Source: CBDDEC01 sp965226785
GTDB taxonomy: Bacteria; Chloroflexota; Dehalococcoidia; UBA2979
Direction of reading: 5' to 3'
Assembly: GCA_965226785.1 (NCBI GenBank)
Contig: CBDDEC010000004.1
Coordinates: 682,001-746,000, forward strand
Length of the DNA: 64,000 nt
Below the pieces are notes generated by a model. It worked only from the letters and a program-made list of their open reading frames with translations, was not told the origin of the DNA and searched no databases. Positions 31,264 through 39,265 of the stretch are shown in pieces. The position numbers and the translations under genes are program-made. How positions within the stretch are numbered: position 1 is the stretch's first letter; the number at the start of each line of letters is the position of its first letter.

Positions 31264-33603
31264 ATGAGTATCCAGCTGCTCGCTGGTCTACGCGTCGTCG
31301 AGATTGGCGACGTCACGACTGAGTACGCCGGCAAGATCCTCGCTGAGCTGGGCGCGGAGGTGTTCCTGATCGAGGAACCTGGGGGTGCGCCCACCCGCCA
31401 GCGACGCCCCTTCGCGGCCGTGGCGGACCCGACGCGGGCGAGCATCCCCTTCCTCGCGCGAAACTCCGACAAGCGAAGCGTCGTGTTCAGTGCTGACGAC
31501 GAGCGCGATCACGACGCGCTCCGCTCGCTCGTGCTGGCGTCAGACGCTTTGCTAGCGCCGTCGGGCTCGCCATTCGAGGAGGCGCTGACTAGCCTCGAGC
31601 CCGCGATCAGCATCTACGTCGACGACCCCGACGGTATCGCTGCGGCCTCGCTCGTCGCCTTCGCCGCCAGCGGCGGCCTCTCCTCGAGCGGCTGGCCACA
31701 TCAGCCGCCCTGCAACGCTCCGTCGCAGCTCGCCCTCGATGCCGGGGGGGTCTACGCGGCGATCGCGGTCGTGGTGGGCTATCGGGAGCTGCTGCGCGGC
31801 AGGCAGCCGGCCATCTCCCACGTCTCGCTGCGCGAGGCGGCGATCGCCGGGATCACACCCTGGACCCGTCCACTGCACTCCTACGGCCTCGAGGCAGCGG
31901 GACAGGGCATCGGCGCTCGGCGCCTCGGCCCCACAGGCCATCCGATCCTGCCGGCGAGCGACGGCTACGTCCGCGTGCTCATGGGCACGCCTCGCCAATG
32001 GGAGGCGTTCATTGAGCTGCTCGGGCGCCCAACGGAGCTCACCGGCGACGAGTGGGGTGAGCCTGCGTTCAGGCGCGAGCACGCGGATGTCGTGTTCGAG
32101 ATCGCGTCCCAGTTGACCCGCTACCGAACCCGTGCCGATCTCTTCGAGCATGGCCAGCGGCTCGGGGCGACGATCACACCGGTCAACACGGTCGCAGACG
32201 TGATGGATGACCGGCATGTCCGTGAGCGTGGGCTGTTCGTGCCGATCTCCGATCCCGATCTCGGCAGCGTGCGAGCGCAGCGTGAGCCGTTCACCCTGGC
32301 TGACCGGCCACCCACAGCGGTGCCCGCCCTCGGTCCGGCGCTCGATGGCTCCGCGAGCGACGCGGAGCAGGCGGCGCGGCAGCCGCGCCAGAGCTGCGAG
32401 CTCGCGCGACCCGATCGTCGCGGGCCGCTGGGAGGGCTTCGCGTGCTGAACTGCGGCGTGGGCGCCGTGGTGCCGGAGGCGGCCGAGCTGCTGGCGCTGC
32501 TCGGTGCGGAGGTGATCAAAGTCGAGTCACGGCGCCGTGTCGACTTCCTGCGGCAGCGCCAGCTCAACGACTCGCCCGCATTCAATCAGCTGAACCTCGG
32601 GGTCCAAAGCATCGCTGTGGACATGACACAGGAGGCTGGGCGTGAGCTGGTGCGCCGTATCGTGCCGCACTGCGACATCGTGCTCGAGAACATGCGCGCG
32701 CCGGTGATGAGGAAGTGGGGGCTCGACTACGAATCAGTGCGAGCGCTCCGACCGGATGTCATCTATTTCAGCAGCCAGGGATTCGGCTCCGGACCGTATG
32801 GCGACTTCCAGACGTACGGCCCGAACCTCCAGGCGTTCTCCGGGATCACGGCGTCCTGGGCGCATCCGGATGACCCCTACCCGGTGGGCACGACGCTGAA
32901 TCACCCCGACCACGTCGCCGGGAAGCAGGCGCTGCTCCCAATCCTTGCCGCGCTGATTCGACGGGAGCAGACCGGCGAAGGTGCATCGATCGAGTGCGCG
33001 CAGTACGAGGTGGCGACCGAGCTCATCGCCGAGCGGTTCCTGCAGGAGCAACTCCAGCCCGGCTCCGTCGCCCCGCTCGGGAATCGCAGCCTCGACTTCG
33101 CTCCCCACGGTGTCTATCCGTGCGCGGGCGAGGATCGATGGTGCGCGATCGCCGTGACCAGCGAGGACGACTGGGCGGCATTCCACGCCGCCATCGGGGA
33201 GCCCTGGTCTCGCAGCGAGTCCTTCGCGACCGTTGAGGGTCGCCTGGCCCATGCCCACGACCTCGATCTCCATGTGGCCTCCTGGACCGCGGCGCGCACG
33301 GTCGAAGAGGTCGAACGAGTCCTACGAGGCGCGGGGATACCGGTCTCGCGGGCGGTCACCGGGGACGACATGGCCGCGAACGGCACGGATGCGTCCAGCG
33401 GATTCTTCGTGCCGCTCGACCATCCAACGGTCGGGACGCACCACTACACCGGCCTCCCGTTCACGCTGGACGACGGTCAGCGGGTGCCGCTGCGGCGTCC
33501 ACCACTGCTGGGCGAGCACACCGAGCGCGTGCTCTACGACCTCCTGGAGCTGGACGTGGAGAGCGTGAGCGAGCTCATCGCGCAGGGCGCCGTGGGTTAC
33601 TGA
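31264..33603 (+). CDS. Second double-domain CaiB/BaiF CoA-transferase
   Basis: 779 aa from ATG 31264. Domain 1: AGLRVVEIGDVTTEYAGKIL, AELGAEVFLIEEPGGAPTRQ, RNSDKRSVVF, but the usual catalytic block reads AISHVSLREAAIAGITPWTR, with Glu where Asp is expected. Domain 2: VLNCGVGAVVPEAAELLALL, GAEVIKVESRRRVDFLRQRQ, GEGASIECAQYEVATEL, again with Glu. It is homologous in layout to 22226-24676 but clearly diverged, so it is an older paralogue rather than part of the recent duplications. It is last in the operon-like run 28986-33603. Confidence 0.88.
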   Translation: MSIQLLAGLRVVEIGDVTTEYAGKILAELGAEVFLIEEPGGAPTRQRRPFAAVADPTRASIPFLARNSDKRSVVFSADDERDHDALRSLVLASDALLAPSGSPFEEALTSLEPAISIYVDDPDGIAAASLVAFAASGGLSSSGWPHQPPCNAPSQLALDAGGVYAAIAVVVGYRELLRGRQPAISHVSLREAAIAGITPWTRPLHSYGLEAAGQGIGARRLGPTGHPILPASDGYVRVLMGTPRQWEAFIELLGRPTELTGDEWGEPAFRREHADVVFEIASQLTRYRTRADLFEHGQRLGATITPVNTVADVMDDRHVRERGLFVPISDPDLGSVRAQREPFTLADRPPTAVPALGPALDGSASDAEQAARQPRQSCELARPDRRGPLGGLRVLNCGVGAVVPEAAELLALLGAEVIKVESRRRVDFLRQRQLNDSPAFNQLNLGVQSIAVDMTQEAGRELVRRIVPHCDIVLENMRAPVMRKWGLDYESVRALRPDVIYFSSQGFGSGPYGDFQTYGPNLQAFSGITASWAHPDDPYPVGTTLNHPDHVAGKQALLPILAALIRREQTGEGASIECAQYEVATELIAERFLQEQLQPGSVAPLGNRSLDFAPHGVYPCAGEDRWCAIAVTSEDDWAAFHAAIGEPWSRSESFATVEGRLAHAHDLDLHVASWTAARTVEEVERVLRGAGIPVSRAVTGDDMAANGTDASSGFFVPLDHPTVGTHHYTGLPFTLDDGQRVPLRRPPLLGEHTERVLYDLLELDVESVSELIAQGAVGY

Positions 33604-33678
33604 CGCGTGGCCGCGCTCACCGCCACCACCGCGGTCGCAGCCACACGTCAGACTCAGCGCTGTGGGGGACGATCCGGC
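33604..33678. other. Short spacer after the CoA-transferase
   Basis: No terminator hairpin is evident before the MITE starting at 33679. Confidence 0.3.
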
Positions 33679-33856
33679 CGTGGGGTGGCAATATCCCATC
33701 CGGTTAGTGTTTGCAGCGCTTCTCGACGCATCACCGGACGTCCTCGACACCGCGATGATCAACGTACTCATAAGCCGTCGGTCATCGCGCCCAGCCGCTT
33801 CGCATCGTCAGAAACTGCCGTCAGCACTGGGCGGATGCGCCGTGAGGACCTGGGGT
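33679..33856. mobile_element. MITE copy, about 178 bp
   Basis: The left arm CGTGGGGTGGCAATATCCCA then TCCGGTTAGTGTTTGCAGCG is well kept. The right arm (CAGAAACTGCCGTCAGCACT then GGGCGGATG) is degenerate and the final bases are eroded. Centre TGATCAACGTACTCATAAGC then CGTCGGTCATC matches the other copies. Same length as the tRNA-Ser MITE. Confidence 0.7.
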
Positions 33857-33881
33857 ACACGAGCGAGGCGAAGCATCCGCG

Positions 33882-34154
33882 CTAGGCGGGTGGTGAGTGG
33901 TCCCTCTCTTCGCCATCATCGCCGGCATCCTCGTCGCCATCGCCGTCGATAAGGTCGCGCGCCCGAGCGACGGTTCCGCTGGCGGCGTCCACAACGGCCT
34001 CGGCCGCGTCGCCAGCCGTTTCGACGACCTGGTCGGCCGCCGATGAGGCCGCCCCCGCCGCGCCGCTCGCTGCGTCAGCCGCGCCGCCAGCGAGGTCGCC
34101 GGCAACGCCCTTTCCTCTTCCGAACATCCCCTTGATTGAATCGAGCAGTCCCAT
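33882..34154 (-). CDS. Small Ala-rich amphipathic (LEA-like) protein
   Basis: 90 aa from ATG 34154 with AAGGG upstream. Begins MGLLDSIKGMFGRGKGVAGD, then alternating Ala/Gly/Asp/Val helices (AADAASGAAGAASSAADQVV, GDAAEAVVDAASGTVARARD) and an acidic tail (DGDGDEDAGDDGEERD). It resembles the small LEA-like or MT0933-type proteins of actinobacteria, some annotated as putative antitoxins; a toxin partner is not seen. A soluble or membrane-surface stress protein is equally likely. Confidence 0.55.
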   Translation of the reverse strand: MGLLDSIKGMFGRGKGVAGDLAGGAADAASGAAGAASSAADQVVETAGDAAEAVVDAASGTVARARDLIDGDGDEDAGDDGEERDHSPPA

Positions 34155-34455
34155 GCACCACGGCCCTTCAGCCGACGAACTGTCGACCAATTCCGCGGGA
34201 ATCGTAGCCGTCTTCGTTCCTTCCTGTCGCTCAGCTCGGCGCACTATCTCGGCGGACCAGGTGTCATCGCCCCCGAGGGCAGCGCGCTCATGGCGCCTTA
34301 GCGCGGTGTAGGCGATCCGCTCGCTGCCGTATGGTCAGTGCAATCTCCATCGAGAGCTGAGGCTGAAAGTGAGCGCCTACAACGGGCGCGTCCACGGCGC
34401 CGTGATGTTCGTGATGCCGCTGGACGAGCTGTTCCGCAGCTGACGCCGAGTCCGC
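34155..34455. other. Intergenic stretch with a short coding tail
   Basis: No complete gene. A plus-strand tail from GTG 34370 (SAYNGRVHGAVMFVMPLDEL, then FRS and TGA at 34443) looks like the C-terminus of a lost protein. The rest shows nothing recognisable. Confidence 0.3.
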
Positions 34456-35404
34456 TCAGGCGGTGCGGACGAGCTTGTTGAGCGACTTCAGCTCCCGCGG
34501 CGGATCGAGGCGGCTGCCGGCGTTGGTGTACGAGACCTCGCCGACGTAGACATCGCCGCGCGAGTCGACGGCCACGCTGTGCGGTGCGATGAACTGGCCG
34601 GCGTCACTGCCCTCCTCGACGGCGCCGAACCGCCCGAGGAGCGTGCCGGAGCGGTCGTACACGCTCACGCGGTGGCCGATCCCGAGCGCGCCATCCATCA
34701 GCGCCACGCCGTTGAGCTCGCCGATGTAGACGAGACCGTCCTGCCCGACGGTGAGTCCGCACGGCCGGTGGACATCGTGCCAGACGTCGAGAAGCGTGCC
34801 CTCGCCGTCGAACACCTGGACGCGGAGTGCCTCGCGGTCGGCGACGTAGAGGCGGTCGTCGGCGTCGATGCTGATGTTGTGCGGGCACATGAACTGCCCT
34901 CGGTCGATGCCGGGCGAGCCCCAGGAGTGCAGCAACTCGCCCTCGGCCGAGTAGTGGTGCACGCGCGCGTTGCCGTAACCGTCGCTGATGTACAGGCTGC
35001 CGTCCGAGGCGACGGCAACGTCGGTCGGGCGGTTGAACGGCTCACCGCTGAACTTCTCGGCGGGCTCATCGGGGCGACCAATCGTCAGCAGCAGCTCACC
35101 GAGCCTCGGGCGTCCACTTCGTCACGGTGTGGCGGCCGTCGTCGACGCAGAACACGGAGCCATCGGGCGCGATGGTGATCGCGTGCGTGCGTGCGCTAAA
35201 GGTGCCCGCGCCGAACGTGCGGACGAAGCTACCGTCCGAGTCGAAGACCAGCACCGGGTTGTCCGTGTTGCGGGTGAGTGCGAAGAGCCGGTCGTCCGCG
35301 TCAACGGCGACGCCAGGCGTCTCGTGCAGCGTCATCCCGTCGGGCAGCTGATGCCAATCGATCTGCGCCTCGAACGCGGGCGCGGCCTGGGTCGTGGTGG
35401 TCAT
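34456..35404 (-). pseudogene. NHL-repeat / peptidyl-amidating-lyase-like beta-propeller, frameshifted
   Basis: From ATG 35404 the reading begins MTTTTQAAPAFEAQIDWHQL and continues through GVAVDADDRLFALTRNTDNP and TIAPDGSVFCVDDGRHTVTK to a TGA at 35096. Dropping one base gives LGELLLTIGRPDEPAEKFSG, then four more blades (PTDVAVASDGSLYISDGYGN, CPHNISIDADDRLYVADREA, LTVGQDGLVYIGELNG, APHSVAVDSRGDVYVGEVSY) to the stop at 34456. The six-blade V-D-x-x-x-x-LYV-x-D pattern identifies an NHL or SMP-30-like propeller of about 315 aa. A one-base deletion near 35100 inactivates it. Confidence 0.8.
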
Positions 35405-35568
35405 GGTGCGACTCCCCTCGATGGTCGAGGCAGCGATGATACGTCGCTTGGCGGGGCTGGGCAGCGCTTGACGCGAGCGTGCCGGCTCGACAGCCTGCGC
35501 AGCGAGAGCAGATACGACCAAGGTGCGACGAGGCGAGGTGCGGCGCCAACACGGGCTGGGTGGGGGGG
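35405..35568. other. Spacer between propeller gene and recombinase fragment
   Basis: No gene. Ends in GGGGGGGCTAGCGGGGCGCG just before the recombinase remnant. Confidence 0.3.
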
Positions 35569-35810
35569 CTAGCGGGGCGCGGGTTCGCCGAACGCGGATG
35601 CCCCGAGCATCTGGTCGGCGGGCGAGAAGCGCGCGTGGCGGCGGGCGGCGTCCTCGGCGCGGTAGCTGGCGGTGTAGCGGCGCACCATCTCGGGGCCGGC
35701 GTGGCCGAGCAAGTGCTGGACGTCGAGTTCGCGGGCGTCCTGCTGGATGGCCCAGGTCGCGAAGGTATGGCGAAAGCGGTGGGCGTGGCAGCGGGGCACG
35801 TGGGCGGGGC
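35569..35810 (-). pseudogene. Tyrosine recombinase, C-terminal fragment (third, diverged copy)
   Basis: Reads CHAHRFRHTFATWAIQQDAR, ELDVQHLLGHAGPEMVRRYT and FSPADQMLGASAFGEPAPR. It is homologous to the last 75 residues of the recombinases at 8337 and 49263 (H-x-x-R, GH, catalytic Tyr in RRYTASY) but with many substitutions, so it is an older relative. The N-terminal two thirds are replaced by the IS6 element whose end lies at 35811. Confidence 0.8.
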
Positions 35811-36757
35811 TGCGTCAGATCTGAGGGCTCGAACTGTGAGGTTTAGCCTCGTCTGAGCATGGACGAGGAGACATCGGTGAACTGTCCGCACTGTGCATCC
35901 GCCGCCACGACCAGACGCCAGGCGCGCACGACGCTCGGCTACCGGCGGTTCAACTGCCGCTCGTGCAAGCGTCGCTTCAACGAGCGAACCGGCACGCCGT
36001 TCAACCATCTTCAGGTCCCGACCGACGTGGTGCTCCTCGCGGTGCTGTGGCGTCTGCGCTACAAGCTGAGTTTCCGCGACGTGGCAGAGATGCTCCTCCA
36101 GCGCGATGTTGAGGTCACGCACGAGACCATCCGGGAGTGGGAGTTTCGATTCGCCCCACTGCTCGCCGGCCAGCTCCGCGCCAAGCGACGAGCCCGAGCC
36201 GGCGAGTCCTGGTACCTCGACGAGACGTACGTGAAGGTCGCTGGGCGCTGGTGCTACCTCTACCGAGCGATCGACGGCGACGGAGAACTGATCGATTCGA
36301 TGCTGAGCGAGCGTCGAGACAAGCATGCCGCGCGGAGGTTCTTGCGGAGACTGGTCGAGATCACCGAACGCAAGCCCGCACGGATCACGACCGACCTGCA
36401 CCCCGCTTACCGACGGGCGATCCGCTGGATCATCGGCCGCAAGGCTTGGCATCGCACGACGCAGTACCTCAACAACTACACCGAGCAGAGTCACCGAGCG
36501 GTGAAGCAGCGCTACTACCCGATGCAGGGCTTCGGGAGCTTCGAGTCCGCGTCGCGCTTCTGTAGCGCGTTCGATGAGCTGCGACAGTACTTCCGCGTCC
36601 GCCGCCGCGGTGGCGCCCATGTCGCGTTGACAGAGCAGCGACGGCGCTTCCTCACACGCTGGCACTCGCTGATCAGCGAACTGGCTGCGGCATAGACCAC
36701 CAGCGACGTCGCCTTGTGGCGCCTAAGGGGTCGACGCGCCCTGAGATCTGACACTGC
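35811..36757 (+). mobile_element. IS6-like element, copy 2
   Basis: Same ends as the other copies (TGCGTCAGATCTGAGGG left, CCCTGAGATCTGACACTGCC right) but without the cargo segment. It has one extra G near the right end (CCTAAGGGGTCGACG). The right flank is immediately a lone terminal repeat of the MITE/IS family (36758-36776). Confidence 0.9.
35859..36695 (+). CDS. IS6-family transposase, copy 2
   Basis: 278 aa, intact, same motifs as the copy at 6079. It differs by LLQRDVEVTHE in place of LLQRGVEVTHE and by QRRRFLTRWHSLISE near the C-terminus, where copies 1 and 3 have QRRLFLTRGHSLISE. Copies 1 and 3 are thus more similar to each other, in keeping with their recent duplication together with cargo. 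Confidence 0.93.
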   Translation: MDEETSVNCPHCASAATTRRQARTTLGYRRFNCRSCKRRFNERTGTPFNHLQVPTDVVLLAVLWRLRYKLSFRDVAEMLLQRDVEVTHETIREWEFRFAPLLAGQLRAKRRARAGESWYLDETYVKVAGRWCYLYRAIDGDGELIDSMLSERRDKHAARRFLRRLVEITERKPARITTDLHPAYRRAIRWIIGRKAWHRTTQYLNNYTEQSHRAVKQRYYPMQGFGSFESASRFCSAFDELRQYFRVRRRGGAHVALTEQRRRFLTRWHSLISELAAA

Positions 36758-36776
36758 CAGTTTTGCCTCCCCACGG
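36758..36776. mobile_element. Isolated right terminal repeat abutting the CRISPR array
   Basis: AGTTTTGCCTCCCCACGGGG is the same terminus as the right end of the 117-bp element at 61498 (TAGTTTTGCCTCCCCACGGG). Only about 19 bp remain between the IS6 end and the truncated first CRISPR repeat, into which its GGGG merges. Confidence 0.7.
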
Positions 36777-39070
36777 GGAACCATCATCACCGTCAGGTCC
36801 TCATAGTCGAACGTGGGTCTATCCCCGCGCGAGCGGGGGAACCGCCGCAGCGGCCGAGATCGCCGAACGTGCGAACGGTCTATCCCCGCGCGAGCGGGGG
36901 AATCCCGTTCGCCTCGTGCCGCATCAGCACCGGCGTGGGTCTATCCCCGCGCGAGCGGGGAACCGCCGCAGCGGCCGAGATCGCCGAACGTGCGAACGGT
37001 CTATCCCCGCGCGAGCGGGGGAATCCCGTTCGCCTCGTGCCGCATCAGCACCGGCGTGGGTCTATCCCCGCGCGAGCGGGGGAACCAGCCGCGCCAAGCC
37101 GCACGCCCCTTCTCTGCCTGCGGTCTATCCCCGCGCGAGCGGGGGAACCGCGAACGCCGCGGGCAATAACTCGCTAGGTAGCGGTCTATCCCCGCGCGAG
37201 CGGGGGAACCTCGAACCTTCAATCGTGCGCGACGGAGTAGCCAAGTCTATCCCCGCGCGAGCGGGGGAACCGAGATGATCTTCCGGTCGCCGCACTGGGG
37301 CAACGGTCTATCCCCGCGCGAGCGGGGGAACCGGGACAGCTTGTCTCCAAGTTCAAGTTCATGCGGGTCTATCCCCGCGCGAGCGGGGGAATCGCTGGCT
37401 AGCGCCCGGTTGACTTCGGTCACAAGGGTCTATCCCCGCGCGAGCGGGGGAACCGAGACGATGACCGGCATCCCCAGCACGCGGAACGGTCTATCCCCGC
37501 GCGAGCGGGGGAACCCCATTGCGACTCACATTGGGCAATCTTCGCCGCGGTCTATCCCCGCGCGAGCGGGGGAACCCGCAGTGAGGATCCGTCCGAACGG
37601 CACATCAACGGTCTATCCCCGCGCGAGCGGGGGAACCCCGGTGCTACCAGACATCACCCTGCCCGTCGGAGGTCTATCCCCGCGCGAGCGGGGGAACCAC
37701 CGCATCCTCGACCGCGACGAGCTCCGGGGCGGGTCTATCCCCGCGCGAGCGGGGGAACCGTATTCGGCCTCGAACATCGCCCGTCGCGCCGCGGTCTATC
37801 CCCGCGCGAGCGGGGGAACCAGCGAGTCCCACTCCTCCACCACCGATCGCAGCGGTCTATCCCCGCGCGAGCGGGGGAACCCATTCAAGCGGACCGCAAC
37901 GCTGATCCCCATGAGGTCTATCCCCGCGCGAGCGGGGGAACCCCCACCCTTGCGGGGTCGTTGCGCGCAACGATCGGTCTATCCCCGCGCGAGCGGGGGA
38001 ACCCCGTAGAACGGGTAGCGCACGGAGGCACCATGCGATCAGGGTCTATCCCCGCGCGAGCGGGGGAACCCATCGCCGAGTAGACCAAGTCGTCTACTCG
38101 CCCGCTGCCCGGGCACCGTGTAGGCTTCGCCGACGTTGACGGGGCCTCTATCCCCGCGCGAGCGGGGGAACCCCCACGCAGTTCTCCATCGTGGCCAGTG
38201 ACGTCAGGTCTATCCCCGCGCGAGCGGGGGAACCGTGTAGGGCCATCCGCTACATCGATTGGGCGGTACGGGTCTATCCCCGCGCGAGCGGGGGAACCCC
38301 CTGCGCAGTCAGCTGCGGTCGTATTGCTGACGTTGCAGGGTCTATCCCCGCGCGAGCGGGGGAACCTCGACATAGGTGCCGCCGCTCGCGATCCTCCGTC
38401 ACACTGGTCTATCCCCGCGCGAGCGGGGGAACCCGAAGAACAATACTGCCCAGTGAATATTGCCGCTAGGGTCTATCCCCGCGCGAGCGGGGGAACCTCG
38501 ATCTTCTCGGCGCTCGCGTCCTTGTCGAACGGTCTATCCCCGCGCGAGCGGGGGAACCTGTACTACTGCCACGACTGCGCGGTCGTAGCTGGGTCTATCC
38601 CCGCGCGAGCGGGGGAACCCGACCCGCCCGCAGGCTTGCCGTCGTTGTCCACGGTCTATCCCCGCGCGAGCGGGGGAACCCCCCTTTCTGCGTCTACCTA
38701 TGTGACAGACAGGGTCTATCCCCGCGTCGAGCGGGGGAATCTCCTGATGGCTTCCCATGATCGGGAAACGGCTGTACCAAGGTCTATCCCCGCGCGAGCG
38801 GGGAACCAGTCGGTCGCGCGATCACAGGCGCAAGGAGCAGGGTCTATCCCTATCAGCGAGCGGGGAACCGAGTGGGTCGCGCAGGCCGTGGGACTCCGCC
38901 CGACGAGGGTCTATCCCCGCGCGAGCGGGGGAACCCGCGCCATACAGCGAGTATGGCGCCTCCGGTATTGACCTGGGTCTATCCCCGCGCGAGCGGGGGA
39001 ACCCTGGGCATATATGCACTATTAACGCAAGCTGAAAGGGGTCTATCGGGCCCGCGCGAGCGGGGGAACC
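36774..39070. CRISPR. Type I-E-like CRISPR array, 37 full repeats plus one truncated
   Basis: The 28-nt repeats start GGTCTATCCCC and end GAGCGGGGGAACC with a CCCCGC-GCGA-GCGGGG hairpin. Starts run 36816, 36877, 36938 ... 38976, 39040, mostly at 61-nt intervals (spacers 33 nt, or 29+32 if one more base is counted). Read on the minus strand the repeat is GGTTCCCCC...GGGGATAGACC, matching the I-E pattern GTTCCCCGC...GGGGATAAACC. On the left only CGGGGAACC of a repeat remains (36774-36782), followed by a normal 33-nt spacer. The first two spacers are repeated as spacers 3 and 4. The gap 38071-38144 is 74 nt. Repeats at 38713, 38781, 38841 and 39040 are degenerate. No cas gene in the window. Confidence 0.97.
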
Positions 39071-39265
39071 CCTTAAGAAACATTTCCCTGCAGAGGGGCG
39101 CCTGCAGGACCACAGCGAACGTCAAGCGCCAAGTCCGTCACGGGGCAGACTCCTCGCCCCGATGACCGATGTGCGCGGTTAGCGCCTCGGCCAAATATCG
39201 ATGCCGTCGGCATCAGCACAATTGTCTTGCCGAGCCTCAGGCCGAGTGTTCGTATTCGTTGTTCC
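39071..39265. other. Right flank of the CRISPR array
   Basis: 195 bp with no gene. It is relatively A/T-rich just after the last repeat (CCTTAAGAAACATTTCCCTG), and GCAGAGGGGCGCCTGCAGG forms a small palindrome. If the array is transcribed on the minus strand this would be the leader side. No cas1-adjacent motif is identifiable. Confidence 0.35.

Noticed and set aside
34456..36665. A 454-codon minus-strand frame joining the propeller start and an IS6 antisense frame
   Set aside because: Crosses an IS boundary and the recombinase remnant in a non-coding frame.
36816..39070. Spacers targeting elements within this window
   Set aside because: By eye no spacer matches the IS, MITE or gene sequences here; a proper alignment was not possible.
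36763..39165. Long open frames across the CRISPR array (up to 257 codons)
   Set aside because: They only translate the periodic repeat (repeated SIPARAGE/SPRERGN blocks) and have no start signals.
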